Shown here: positions 22,088 to 33,689 of the stretch, piece by piece
How positions within the stretch are numbered: the stretch's first letter is position 1
Layout: every line of letters starts with the position of its first letter
From: Monomorium pharaonis
Lineage: Eukaryota; Arthropoda; Insecta; Hymenoptera; Formicidae
NCBI RefSeq assembly: GCF_013373865.1
Contig: NC_050468.1
Span: 1,133,255-1,197,254, forward strand
Reading direction: 5' to 3'
Length of the DNA: 64,000 nt
Position numbers and translations under genes: made by a program
The notes under the pieces: model-generated
The model's input: only the letters and a program-made list of their open reading frames with translations
What the model was told of the DNA's origin: nothing
Databases searched by the model: none

Positions 22088-25000
22088 ATGGCTCTCAAAC
22101 GTTTCGCATCATTAGAACGTCGACTCAACGCGGACGCGAATCTTAAATCCGAGTATTTCCGAGTTCTTAAAGAATATTTAGATTTAGGACACATGTCGCC
22201 GATAACAAGCATTGATGATAACGGTTATTACTTGCCGCACCATCCGGTGATAAAACCTTCTAGTAATACAACTAAGATCAGAGTCGTCTTCGACGCGTCG
22301 GCCTCCATGAGCACGGGCCTTTCTTTAAACGACGTATTGATGGTCGGGCCAACAATACAAGATAAATTATTCGCCCATTTAATTAGATTCCGCTCGTACA
22401 AATATGTCATGACTGTCGATATAGAAAAGATGTATCGTCAGGTCTCATTACATGAGGACGATCGTCGATATCAGAGGGTGCTTTGGCGTCGGGAAAATGA
22501 AGTGGAGACTTTTCAACTGAATACCCTCACTTTCGGGTTTACTTCGTCCCCTTTCCTTGCCATACGCACGTTACAAAAACTCGCGGACGACGAACGTGCT
22601 TCGTTTCCTAAGGCGGCCGAAATTGTTAAAAAACATTTTTACGTCGACGATTACTGACCGGCGCGGATTCCATCGACGAATGTCGAGACACGTGAGACCA
22701 AATCATCGCCTTATTCGCGAAGGGCGGCTTTTCCATCCGACAATGGGCCTCAAACGATTCTCGAATCATAGAAGATTTAGATACCGGTATTCAACACGCG
22801 AAATTTACATTTAAAATTGATTCCGCATTGAAGACATTAGGCATCTCATGGGAAATACGCGATGACAAAATTTGTTATTGCTCCAAACCGATTAAGATTG
22901 CGGAAAGATTAACAAAACGGAAATTGCTATTCGATATCGCGAAGATATTCGATCCATTAGGATTATTGGGTCCAATTATTCTGTACACAAAAAGAATAAT
23001 GCAAGATATCTGGCGATCCGGTTTAGACTGGGACGAATCTGTTCCGCAAACGATATATACTGATTGGCTACGGTTCGTGCAGCAATTTGATATAATTAAC
23101 CAGTTTTTGATCAATCGCGAATTATCACTAAGCAGCCGCGACGGATATTAACTCCATGGGTTTTGCGATGCAAGTAATGTCGGATACGGAGCCGTCATTT
23201 ACGTGTGGTCGCAGGAAAATCACAATCGAGTCACTGTCAAGCTCTTATGCGCGAAATCGCGAGTCGCCCCGTTGAAAACTACGACGATACCGCGTGAATT
23301 GTGCGGCGCATTATTGCTTGTTCAATTGATACAAGAGATCTATCGAGCTTTAAGCAGAGCTCCTAACAAAGTCGTTCTTTGGTGCAACTCGACCATTGTT
23401 TTGCACTGGATAAAAACCCCGTCTCATCTTCTTAAAACATACGTTGCAAACCGCATCGCCGAAATACAACATCTTACCAATGCGAGCAAGTGGCGACACA
23501 TTCGATCCAAAAACAATCCGGCGGACGCAAGGGGCCAGTTACCTCGGGAATTTATGCAGAACAAAACGTGGTCAAACGGGCCTTCATGGCTAATCGAGCA
23601 CGAGAACGAGTGGCCTTCCGTAATCACTCGACAGATCGAAATACCGGAACTTAAACAAAATTCATGCTTCGAGGTAACAACACGCGACTCGACTATTCTT
23701 GGGGCATACTCTTCATACGCAAAATTACTAAGAGTCGTGGCGTACTGTCATCGTTTATTGCTTCACAAAAAATATTCCGGTCCTTTATGCGCAGAGGAAG
23801 TTGAAGAAGCCGAAAATCGCGTGTTGAACCTCTTGCAAGCCATCGGTCTCTTAGACGAATTCAAACGGATCAAAAATCGAGCCACCGCGACCAGCAAACA
23901 TAAGATCGACAGATTGAATCCGTTCATAGACGAAAACGGCCTGATTCGCGTAAGTGGGCGAATTAAGATGTCAAACGTGCCATTCAATTAAAAACATCCG
24001 ATTTTGTTACCGAGCTATCACCCGGTTACGGACAATATTATTAGAGAAGTCCACACAAAACATTATCACGCGGGAATCCAGACTACGCTTCATATGATCC
24101 GCCAGAAATTTTGGCTATTCGACGAACGTAATCAAATCAGAAAAATTATACGCACGTGCAAGCGTTGTTTTCGTTTCAACGCAATTCCCGCCGATTATAA
24201 GATGGCCGACCTTCCGCGATCGCGAGTCTGCGAAGCGTTTCCCTTCGCGAATACAGGAATTGACTTTTGCGGCTCGTTTAATATCAAAGAGAAAAAATTT
24301 CGAAATAGAACTCGGATTAAAGTCTACGTCTGCGTCTTTGTCTGTTTTTCAATAAAAGCAACACATCTCGAGATCGTAAACGATCTAACCACCGATGGCT
24401 TCATCGCGGCATTACGGCGCTTTATCGCGAGGTGGGGGATGCCGAAGCACATCTATTCCGATAACGGAACTAATTTTATAGGCGCAAATAGCAAATTAAA
24501 GAAAATGTACGCGCTCTTTAATTCCGATGTACACCAAGAACGTGTAGCTAAATTCGCCAGTGATCACCGTTTCACGTGGCATTTCGCACCCCCCCCCCTC
24601 CCACGCGCCCCATTTCGGGGGACTGTGGAAAGCCATGGTGAAACTTTTCAAATATCATTTTAAACGGGTAGTTAAGGATAGTTTATTTACGTTCGAGGAG
24701 TTAAACACCCTTGTTGTAGAGATCGAAGGAATACTGAATTCCTGACCTATCACTCCATTATCAACGGATCCGAACGACTTGCTGACTTTGACGCTCGCGC
24801 ATTATCTTATTGGTCGAACGACCACGTTCCTGCCCGAGGACCGGTTGATCGACATCCCAAACAACCGCCTTTCAACTTGGCAGCATATCACTAAGGTTCG
24901 CCAGGATTTTTGGTCACGCTGGAGGCTCGAATACCTAAACAAACTGCAACAACGTTCCAAATGGAACAAGGATGGCCCGAGCGTTTCTACCGGAGATATC

Positions 25001-25110
25001 GTTCTTATCAAAGACCGAAATCTGCCCTGCACGCAATGGCTGCTTGGTTGAATCGTGGAATTGCATCCCGGCAAGGACATCAACAGAGTCGCCACAATAA
25101 AAACGGCGAG
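22088..25110 (+). pseudogene. BEL/Pao pol: RT, RNase H, integrase, broken
   Basis: RT motifs VVFDASA, MTVDIEKMYRQV and YVDD are present; a TGA follows YVDD directly at about 22655. The BEL-type region LFDIAKIFDPLGLLGP lies near 22935-22985. RNase H-like sequence (SRVAPLKTTTIPRELCGA) follows after a TAA at 23149. Integrase runs from about 24004 with HHCC-type zinc residues (HYHAG...CKRC) and catalytic blocks IDFCGS and SDNGTNF. The third catalytic block (HFGGLW) lies in another frame after a poly-C run at about 24590-24600, probably a slippage frameshift. More stops occur at 23989, 24745 and 25049. It is dead. Confidence 0.9.
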
Positions 25111-25500
25111 CGAAAAGTTGCAGAGAGCAGCAAAACTCCTATGTCCACTCCCGTATATAAAGCCGTTGTAGACGCACTTTGTAGTATAATAATATGACTT
25201 ATCATAACATTAATCTAACATTGTAACAAATGCGTTCAATTATGTAATATACACACGATGCGACGTCGATAAGGTAATACAAACGATGCGACGCCGAAAA
25301 GGCGATACACACGATGCAATACTTGGTACCAAGTCAACTTTTGAAGCGCACAAACTCTGACACAACTCAGGGCGCAAACCCCCAAGCGTGGTTGTATACA
25401 CAGGAAAGAGTGCATAATACAGCTCCGAAAGATATTCACACGAAATCACTATGTGTACACGATAGTGAAATAAGCGATTAAATTGTTCGGTACCCTCTCA

Positions 25501-25512
25501 ACGGGGGGAGGA
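25501..25512 (+). promoter_or_regulatory. BEL/Pao polypurine tract
   Basis: GGGGGGAGGA abuts the right LTR. Confidence 0.85.
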
Positions 25513-25932
25513 TGTTGCGGAAACCCGCGAGCGTTCTAAGATTTAGTTTAGAATCTAAAACTGTAACGAACATACGCCGCGGAGGTTCGGCGAAGTACGT
25601 AGGCGCGTCGTTCAGGTGCGAACATATTCAATTAACCAAAGCTTGACGACGTCTCGAAACATTTGATAATCTAATAATAACAAAAAGGAACGTTTGTTCT
25701 ACATAAATAATTTTGATAGTAACCGTCAAATCGCGAGCTACGAATTGTTTTTGGTTTACCTGAAAGACGCGTTTGCATCAGAAGCCAAGACTTCCAGAAT
25801 AATAATCTGTGCAAACTGCAATTTGCTCGATAGTAGTGTAGAAGTAAAATTGTAACACTAAGATGAGTTTTATAATAAACTGAGTAACGCGAAAACACGA
25901 AGTGAAACTAATCTTTCATTTCCCACAAAACA
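25513..25932 (+). repeat. BEL/Pao 3' LTR
   Basis: Begins TGTTGCGG, ends ACAAAACA, and is followed by the AACTT duplication. The first 190 bp match 21874-22063. Confidence 0.9.
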
Positions 25933-25999
25933 AACTTGATCATACACATCGCAACAAAGGTAAATTTTTTGTCTTATTAGAATTAGTTTATTCAAAATT

Positions 26000-26240
26000 A
26001 AATAGAAATAAAGTTTTCTTTTTAATTGCGGGAGGAGAGGCTCCGCTCCCCGTAAACTTCTCGCCCCCCCCCCCAAACCCTCCGCCTTTCGCTCTGAACC
26101 ACTTCTCGCCATCGTCATATTCTACGCACTCGTAAAAAAAAAAAAATAGAATGTGTTACTTGTGCGGATTGGCTATTTCCACTTGTGCGGACGCACACAC
26201 TCGTTGAAAATAGCCGACTGCACTTAGCCGACTGTAACAA
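26000..26240 (-). repeat. Outer repeat, inverted partner of 7060-7260
   Basis: Carries GGAGAGGCTCCGCTCC, a poly-C run, ATAGAATGTGTTACTTG and GCGGATTGGCTATTTCC, in mirrored order to the left partner. Confidence 0.6.
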
Positions 26241-26425
26241 ACATCTATCATTACTTTCTACTAAACACAAGATATATGTTAATAAATAGATTTAAAATAT
26301 ATAAAGTAACTATAAAAGTAACTACTAAGTTATAAGTTATCAAAAAATGTAAACCAAGTTAAGTAACAGAAAGGAACAAATTAAGTTATTTTTAAAATGT
26401 AATATGATCTTAATTTAAAACATAC

Positions 26426-26656
26426 TTTAGTCAATAATCTGCCAGTACGTATGTCCGAAAAGGCCCAATGCTGATCCAGAGAGGAGCTTAGCAGATAATC
26501 ACCGGTTGGATGCAGAGACAGTCCAGTCACAGGTGCGTCATGAGCTTTCAATAACAACGTTGTTTGACTGGTACTAACGTTCCACACACGAATTGTAGTG
26601 TCGGGTGATGCAGTCATTACTATGTCCTCTTCCGGATGATAAATAACTCGTGTAAC
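26426..26656 (-). CDS. Prp19: Prp19 exon, WD40 repeats (part)
   Basis: The exon has 77 codons in phase 0. The acceptor is TTTGTAG|GTTACACG at 26657 and the donor is ACTAAA|GTATGT at 26425. It reads VTRVIYHPEEDIVMTAS and later DQHWAFSDIRTGRLLTK, typical of Prp19 WD40 blades. Prp19 is the U-box ubiquitin ligase and scaffold of the spliceosomal NineTeen complex, acting in the nucleus. The next exon should begin with the rest of the blade; none is seen in the 26 kb to the left edge. No stop or frameshift is present. Confidence 0.93.
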
Positions 26657-26731
26657 CTACAAAGATAGTTAAGAAAATTAGTACATTCTAAAAAATAATA
26701 AGACAAAAATTAAAATTATAATTGTACTTAC

Positions 26732-26887
26732 TTTCTTTGTGTGACCTTTGAGAATTGCTACTACTTGTTCGGTATCTTTGTTAAAGACAGTAGCATTTTT
26801 GTCGGCACCGCCTGTTAAAATTTTGCTGGTATCGGTACTGTGAATATCAAGCGCCAGAATTCCAGGCACACTAGCAGAATGAAGTCC
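26732..26887 (-). CDS. Prp19: Prp19 exon, first WD40 repeat
   Basis: The exon has 52 codons in phase 0. The acceptor is TTTTAG|GGACTTC at 26888 and the donor is AAGAAA|GTAAGT at 26731. It encodes GLHSASVPGILALDIH, then GGADKNATVF and LKGHTKK. A 75-bp intron separates it from the next exon; the upstream intron is 6,381 bp (26888-33268) and full of mobile elements. Reading frame and splice signals are perfect, arguing against a processed pseudogene. Confidence 0.93.
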
Positions 26888-27518
26888 CTAAAATTATACA
26901 ATTAATTATTTACAAATATTTTTTAATAATGATATATAATTTGTCTTATTTATGTAATAAACAATTTTTTGAATTATTATCCAATTTTGTTATTATATCT
27001 TGTATTACTAAAAATTAAAAAGTTTCCTACACAATTAAATTTATTTTTTCTTAGGTCTAAATTATAGCACCAAATACTTTTTTATCAGTAGTGTCATAAA
27101 TAATCATGTTCAAAAAATCAAACAAAAAAAAATATAAATATAAATAAGCAGAAGATCACTAAAAAAAAGTTGAATAAGTCTCCTAAAGAAAATGTAGTCA
27201 AAAGCAAATGTACGGAAACGGCTGGTTTTCAAAATATTTAATTTTTAACCCTTTAACTGGGACAGAAATCAATGTTTTATGCCATTTTTGTAGTAAAAAA
27301 GTTTTTGCAATTTCATCCACCAATTTATTCTTTACATTTTTAGAGTCATTAATTTCAAATTTTAGATCAAAATTTCAAAATTCAAAATAACGGATTCAAT
27401 ATAAAAACCCATTTTCAAGAAATCTGTTTTTAAAAACTTTGATGTGCCATATTTTATCTACCATTTTTAATTTTGTAATTTTAATATAAAATTTAGATTT
27501 AGCGACCCAAAAACCCTG

Positions 27519-28525
27519 CCCAGATAACACAGAGATGAACAGAAACTCATAAAGAAGTCATTTTAGTGAATACTTGGAGAAGTAGAAAAATGAATACATA
27601 AAGAATTCTTGAGAAATTAACCACAATGAGTTCACATTGAAGTATTCCTTAAGAGTTCATTGCAATGAATACCTCGCGATTTATTATTTGGAATATTTAA
27701 AGTATTCATAGAAAAGTCATTTTAAAGAAGACTTGGCGAAGTAGAAAAATGAATACATAAAGATTTCTTGAGGAATTAGCCACAATGAGTTCACATTGAA
27801 GTATTCCTTAAGAGTTTATTGCAATGAATACCTCGCGATTTATTATTTGGAATACTTTGAGTGTTCATCAGAAATTACTCGAGTGTTTGGATAATCTCAA
27901 TTACATTTTTATAATTATATATCGCTTAATAAATGCTAATTTATACTTTTATACACAAAATGCGCTATATATAATTAACAAAACAATATATTAACAAATA
28001 TGTATGCATAAACAAGAAGTGTTTATGGATTATCACGGGGCGTTAGGATGCGTACGGTCTTCGAAGTCAAGCAACGTTGGCGATGGTTAACACTTGGATA
28101 GGTGACCGTTTTTTCAGGTACAGAAATTAAACATGCTTTAACAGGTACGACTATGGCTTGGCTGAAACATGGTATAATCTTCTTCCTCTTACAAAATTAA
28201 TCAGAATTTATTTTTTAAATTTTTCTGAGAAACGTTCCAATATTATAAAAATCGAAACATTGATCAGAAATCTTGAAAATAAATTTTTTAATTCCGTTTG
28301 AAATATCTACTTCGAGAAGTCCTAATGAATACTTTAAGAAGTTCTAAGGAATTCTAACAAATAAATCTATATGAATACTTTAAGAAGTCCTGAGGAATTC
28401 GAATCATGGTGCATGTAATTTCCTACGTTATTCTTAAAGTATTCTTCTATGAATTCCTCAGGAATTACTGTTCAGAAAGGAAGACTACTTTATGAATTCT
28501 TTAAGAAGACACTGTGTTATCTGAG
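27519..28525 (-). mobile_element. CCCAGATAAC-ended TIR element, copy 2
   Basis: Inverted relative to copy 1 and about 340 bp shorter. It has the same ends (CCCAGATAACACAG and CTGTGTTATCTGAG), about two 159-bp-type units (27570-27870) and the 5S-like segment at 28061-28108. Order and orientation of parts match copy 1, so the whole is one family. Confidence 0.75.
28061..28108 (+). pseudogene. 5S rRNA-derived segment, copy 2
   Basis: Contains GAAGTCAAGCAACGTTGG, GGTTAACACTTGGATAGG and TGACCG in the order and spacing of the 5S rRNA internal control region. The flanking 5S ends are not recognisable. Confidence 0.75.
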
Positions 28526-29399
28526 TGTAAGAACGTATTTTTAAGAAAATCTGATTATTTTTTAAAACTGATGCGTCATATTCAATCCGCCATTTGGAAT
28601 TTTGCAATTTTGACCTTAAATTCGAATTCAGCGACCCCAAAAACCTTGGAATACTTGCCATTATAAAAATTCTGGTAGTTTAACTTTTTTTTTCAAGATG
28701 CACATGTGTCATTCACACTGATGGCACGTCTTATTTTTGCACATATGTGTCATTCACAGCAAAGAGATTAATTATGTAGATTATGTAAACAATTTTTGAA
28801 GTTTTCGTGTAAAAAAACTCCGATGACCACGACCTTGACATATGTTGTCAATGATGTCAGTTAACATAAAAAACACTTTGCAAAAATCAATTTTACAACA
28901 AATTGTTATAAACAAATAGTTAAACTGATTATTAAAAAAACGATTACGCCAATTAATTCGACGGAAAAAAAAACATACGAAAGAAACAATATTTTTCACG
29001 TTATTCGATTTTTGTTTATTTATTCTTGTTTTTATTATTTTCGACTTCCGTTTCCAGTGACTAAGAGTGTGACAGATGTGTGAGGGGTGTATAATTGTAT
29101 GAATAAAAAAAGCGATTGAGAGTTACAGTTTATTTGCAAAGCAGAGGTGAGAGTGAGAGTGTTGGGTGGAGGGAGGTAGAAAGATGTTAAATCGGGAAGT
29201 TCATTAATTAGATAGGATTTAGGGATTTAAGAGAAGCATGGTAGGTATAGAGTAAGCACGGAGTATACAGGAGATTTAGGAGAAAAGCGCGTAAAAGAAG
29301 AGAATAGGAGGGGGCGAAGAAAGTGACGTGAGCCGGTTAGTAGGTAAACAAGAGAAATGACAAACAAGTGTGTTAGTTAGATAGTTGAATATTTGAAAG

Positions 29400-32055
29400 T
29401 AAGTTAGAATAGGATTAGAGGGGTTATGGTTGAAATGAGAGACAAAGGTAAAAAAGGGATGAGAGTAAAGGAACAAAATGGGAGAGGGGGTGAAAAAAAT
29501 GGAGAAGAAAAAAGAGGGAAGAGATAAAAAAAGAGAAGTTGTATGGAGGAAGAGAGAAGGGAATGAAGGAATGTGAAAAAGTAAATAAAAAAAGAAAAAA
29601 ATTCTGCAAGTTTTTGGAGTTGGACGATCTTAAACGGAGATGTGAAAGACGATGAGAGAGAGAAATGGGCATATGTAGTGTAACCGCGCTCGCGAGCGAC
29701 GGCCAACTTCGCCTCCGTCCCTCGTCGCGGCCCTGAGCCGCCCGGATGCCGGGGCGACCGTTCCTCGTAATTTTTCAATGCAATACGTAATTGGGCGCCA
29801 GGTACGTTAAGCGTACCACTCTGTTTACGCCAAACCACAAAGTAGCGTTACGCTATTGAGATCGCGAGAAAGACGGGCGCTCGTCAGGCAACCGGAGCGT
29901 TAGCGGCTCCGATAGCCAGTTACTTAGCCCTAAAATGGCAGAGGAGGAGGTTCGACGCAGGCGGATGGAATCGGGAAGGCAAGAGAACTATTAAGACAAC
30001 GTAAAGTTAACAATAAAATTGACAAATATATTTAACAGTAAACAATACAGGATTATACAGCTCTGTTGAGCGGCAATAGTGACTCGCGCGCGTTACAAGC
30101 TGACGACCGCTTGAAATTAAATTTGGCGAATACGAGACAATTAACGAACGGGTTATTTTACGTACGCGGGAATTTTCCGACTTGTCTACGCTTTATCCTG
30201 CGTCGTTGGTGGACGCCAAACTCCCGATAGAATAACGGTTTCGCCAAGAGTGATCGGGACGAACAGTAGCTCCGAGCCGACGCGACGGACTCGTGCTCTT
30301 CCACGCGTTACAAGATCCCGCAAGTAATATGCGCGATAATTATTATAAGCTCGCCAACGAGGCGGTACAAAACAATGACATTAAATCGGACGAAGGCGCA
30401 ATTACAAAGTGATTCGCGATACAAATGTGACAAGGTAAATTAGAGTTTACGGAATTATAAATGCGCGACGGTCTGCAATAGAATTAACGACAGTAACTCA
30501 CGATACGATCACGCTACAGAAATACAGGGGACTCGGCTGCGGATCGGAACGCATACGCAACGTAACGGCAATACAAAACGAACAACACGGAGCGAATTCA
30601 CGTGGACGGGCGCGATCGGGCGAGGTAGCGATATTCCAATAATTTCGCGCTCTTTCGTAACTTTACTCGAACGTCGGAAAATATAGCAATAAATTCGCGA
30701 TTTTTCCCGCAACTCGCCTAACCGCGAAATCGGTGGCTTTACAAAGTTATCGTGGCGCTCGTCCAAGTCTGCCTCGTCCGGATCGGGATGATCTCCGGTT
30801 TCTGCGTCCTCTCTCACAAAGATCGCAGCTCGGGACTCCGGAGCACACACACTGATTACAACGTCCGCAGCTCGAGTAAAGAATCCTGGATCCTGCGGGG
30901 GCCGCTCGTCGACACGCCCCACCTTGCCTCTGATAAGCCGGGCCCTTATTGGGCGCGATTTTCCAAAATCGACTTGCGCGCGACGCGCAAGTGCACGCCG
31001 TCGCTTGCTGATCGATCCAAGCGCGGTGGTCGATATTGTTGGGCCCCGTGCACGAGAATTTTAGGCGCTTTTCTCTGCGGCAGATTCCTTTCTCCTTGCC
31101 AGGCGCATCCTCCACCACCGGGACGTTATTTCCTCCACGACGAGGGCGTTTACTGATTGTAAGCTGTCGCAATCTCCGCTGGAACTTGTACGGGATCGGA
31201 TTTGAAGTCGCCCCGTCGGGACACCAGCCTTGCACGCCTTCGCTGGAACCTGAAAGCGTGATTCGGCGGCAGTATCGGAATTCTCGTACGATACAAATTG
31301 TAGGCAAGAAAAGGGCGGTATTACCTACGGACCTCTGCTCGAAAAGGGTCTCCGTTACTCCCTCGATGTCCGCTCACTCTGCGACCTCCGGGAAGGTTCT
31401 CCGTCGAGATGAGACGTTCAAAAATTACAAAATAGATCGCTGTTGCCACCGATTCCCGCCGCACTCGCGATGTACAGCGCTTGTAAGAATCTTAACAATT
31501 AGCGAAGGGACAACACACGAGACGACACACACAGAAAACACGACTTATCACGCTTCCGCGTCCGTTCCTGAGCGGGAGGACGCAGAACCTGCGTGATGTT
31601 AACGCGTAAAAGCCGCTAAGGCCCTTGTGACGGACAGCAGCCTGCGGCTGTCACGTCACAGTAGAAAGAAGAGAAGGGTCGGTAATAGATTACGTGATAA
31701 GGAACGAGGAAATAAGAGAAAAAGGATAGATAAATTGGTGGTAGAGGATAGAGTAGATTCTAATCATCTGCTAGTGTCGGTTTGGATAAGAGGAAGGAGA
31801 GGGGAGAGAAAGAGAGAAAAGAGAGCCAGAGAAAAAAGGAGGGGAAATGCAGTAATCAAAGAAAAAAAAAGAAAATAATATCTTTTGAATGACTTGGTCA
31901 ATAGGCAAATAGAAAAGAGGGATGAAAAACTGGTGCTATTGTTTGTAGATTTGAAGGCAGCTTTTGGTAGATAGAGAAATCTTGTTTTTGTCTGAAATGA
32001 GAAAGAGGAAGTGAGAGAGGATTTAGTAAGGAGATTCTCTCTAAGTAAATTAGGT
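29400..32055 (+). pseudogene. LINE (non-LTR) fragment, endonuclease and RT, split by a solo LTR
   Basis: Before the LTR, 29615-29678 reads as the end of an APE-type endonuclease region (ILNGDVKDDERERWAY). Removing one GTAG copy, the reading continues after the LTR as RREGSVIDYVIRNEE and then, in a shifted frame, as KLVVEDRVDSNH, the SDH-type endonuclease block. At about 31885-32000 an RT block reads LLFVDLKAAF. Frameshifts, stops and a deletion between endonuclease and RT show it is dead. The type resembles LINEs common in ant genomes. The purine-rich sequence at 29040-29600 may be more of it but is not clear. Confidence 0.75.
29679..31660 (-). mobile_element. Solo LTR, 1,982 bp, GC-rich
   Basis: Ends are TGTAACC (left) and GTCACA (right); on the minus strand it reads TGTGACGTGACAG...GGTTACA. 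A 4-bp GTAG duplication (29675-29678 and 31661-31664) flanks it, and the interrupted LINE reading continues across the join. No pol genes are inside, so it is a solo LTR left by recombination. It is far more GC-rich than its surroundings. Open frames inside show no family motif. The orientation cannot be fixed from ends alone. Confidence 0.75.
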
Positions 32056-33268
32056 TAGAGCGATTAATATGTTTACAAAGGTTCTTATTAATTATAAGTT
32101 AATTATAATTATGAGTTGTAAACGGAGTCGGGAGTCTGTACCCCGCAAGAGATCGGAGATTAAAGATGTATAATTATTTTCATTCTGTTGTATTGTTCTT
32201 GTCCTTGCTGCTTAGTCTGTTTATGATTATTTGAGTATTTAGTTGAGTAAACATTGAAATTTATTTTTTAATATTTTGCCTTTTAAAACTTTGCCTCTTC
32301 AATTTTTACATATATTGTTCGCTAAATAATTATAGTTTAAAAATAGGCAAAAATTGACGAAGAAGTAATTCTCTATTTTTTTTAGCAATAAATATAATTA
32401 TATGTCATATGCGAGCTTTTAATAAAATAAGCGCACGTTGTTGGTGAAAAACGGAGCGAATAGGCACGCGAGACGAAGTGGGGAAATCGATGAAGAATCG
32501 AAGCAAGCGGCATGACACGCGTTCTCGTTTCGACCATCGAACCAAAAATATTAAATTGTACGTCACGTGGACTTTTTATTTTAAAAATTAAAAATTATTG
32601 TTAAGCAAGATCAAAGTTCTTTTCTTATTGATATTCATCCTATCTACGCACATGAGACCCATGACGAAGAGTAGGTTGAATTTGAAATTTTCAGAAAATT
32701 AGTGTCTTATGATTTGCTATCATTTACCATCAAAATAAAGTCTAAAATCAAGGGCAAAAATACAGGCTATTTTGGAGATCACTCTTTAAAATAGTCTTAA
32801 TTCCAAGTTTATGCATTTGCATCTTAATGCAGTTATTAAAATAAAAAGACGTCATAATTGATTATAAATATTTGAAAATTTTGTGCCGCTTTAAAGCCTT
32901 CATTTTAAATTTATATTAGCAAATTTTAAAATTTTAACTAAAAATTCGAATTCCTTGATTTAAAAAATTGTTAGATTTGAACAATTTTAATAATATTTGC
33001 TAAAAGATACAAGCAATAATTTTAAGCGGTTATACTCGTTATGAACATTCAAAAAGTTAAACGTATTCAGAACTTAATTGGTTAAGATATTATTGAGATC
33101 CAATTATCTCGAGTGCTCGCAAATAATCGAGTTGTATACAAATATATACAGAGCAATGTACTCGCACTACGTTTTTACTTGATGCAAGACACTACCACAT
33201 TTTTAATAGTAATTAATACATTTTTTAAATATTTTGTTGCGTAAAAAATTATCTAAAAGAAAACTTAC
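32056..33268. other. AT-rich intronic sequence, no feature
   Basis: Nothing recognised apart from short GC-richer text near 32430-32560. Confidence 0.5.
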
Positions 33269-33463
33269 AGGATGTGATGCAAGTGTCTGGAATGATCGAA
33301 TATTGTCCTGAGACATAAGATCTTCCGGCACTGAGCGTCCACGTCGTTTTCGTTCTTGAGTAAGAACGGTCGCTCGTTCTTGAAGTTTCTGTACTACATC
33401 TTCAGTGATGCCAGCTTGTTCCATTGGTTGAGTTGCTGTACCACCAGCTTCTACTGCCACAGC
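33269..33463 (-). CDS. Prp19: Prp19 exon, linker between coiled coil and WD40 domain
   Basis: The exon has 65 codons in phase 0. The acceptor is TTCTTCAG|GCTGTGG at 33464 and the donor is CATCCT|GTAAGT at 33268. It reads AVAVEAGG, then EQAGITEDVVQKLQERA, TQERKRRGRSVPEDL and TLASHP, which continues directly into GLHSAS of the next exon. This is the conserved stretch before the WD40 propeller. Upstream exons for the U-box and coiled coil are not recognisable in the remaining 30 kb of the window. Confidence 0.92.
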
Positions 33464-33689
33464 CTGAAGAAAAAAATATTAATTATTACAAATTACATAA
33501 ACACATGTACAATTCAATAAAAAGTCAATAAACAAACATGTATAATAAGTATAATAAATTTAATCCACAATTTAAAAATAAAAATTTAATATGTTTAATT
33601 CATATAAACGTTTCAAAATTTATTTATCCTTCAGCATATAAAAAATAATTTTAAAAATTAACAATAATACAAAATAAGGCCAAAAATCG

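Larger units (their letters stand above)
21874..25932 (+). mobile_element. BEL/Pao retrotransposon, internally deleted and decayed
   Basis: A 5-bp AACTT duplication (21869-21873 and 25933-25937) flanks the element. The right LTR is complete (25513-25932, 420 bp, TGTTGC...AAAACA). The left LTR keeps only its first about 190 bp and then jumps straight into the RT region at about 22065, so the rest of the LTR, gag and protease are missing. LTR halves differ at many positions, making it clearly older than the element at 11431. Confidence 0.9.
27249..28767. mobile_element. Possible TTAA-flanked (piggyBac-type) element hosting copy 2
   Basis: TTAA at 27245-27248 is followed by CCCTTTAACTGGGACA; TTAA at 28768-28771 is preceded by the complement of TCTCTTTGCTGTGAATG. 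The ends are only loosely similar. Two direct repeats (about 27405-27518 and 28545-28650, ending GCGACCC(C)AAAAACC) sit on either side of the inner CCCAGATAAC element. Weak call. Confidence 0.3.
26888..33268 (-). other. Prp19 intron loaded with mobile elements
   Basis: A 6,381-bp intron with consensus GT/AG ends. It contains the second CCCAGATAAC element, direct repeats of the AATGGCGGA family, a LINE fragment and a solo LTR. 26888-27240 and 32060-33268 are AT-rich with nothing recognised. Confidence 0.85.

Noticed and set aside
29404..29838. Minus-strand frame rich in Ser/Phe/Leu
   Set aside because: Antisense of a purine-rich LINE region and crosses the solo LTR boundary.
30509..31596. Overlapping open frames on both strands at 30.5-31.6 kb
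   Set aside because: They lie in the GC-rich solo LTR, where stop codons are rare. No recognisable protein domain, and both strands are open at once.
26381..33460. Processed pseudogene of Prp19
   Set aside because: Introns with consensus GT/AG ends, preserved phase and no stops argue against reverse-transcribed origin.
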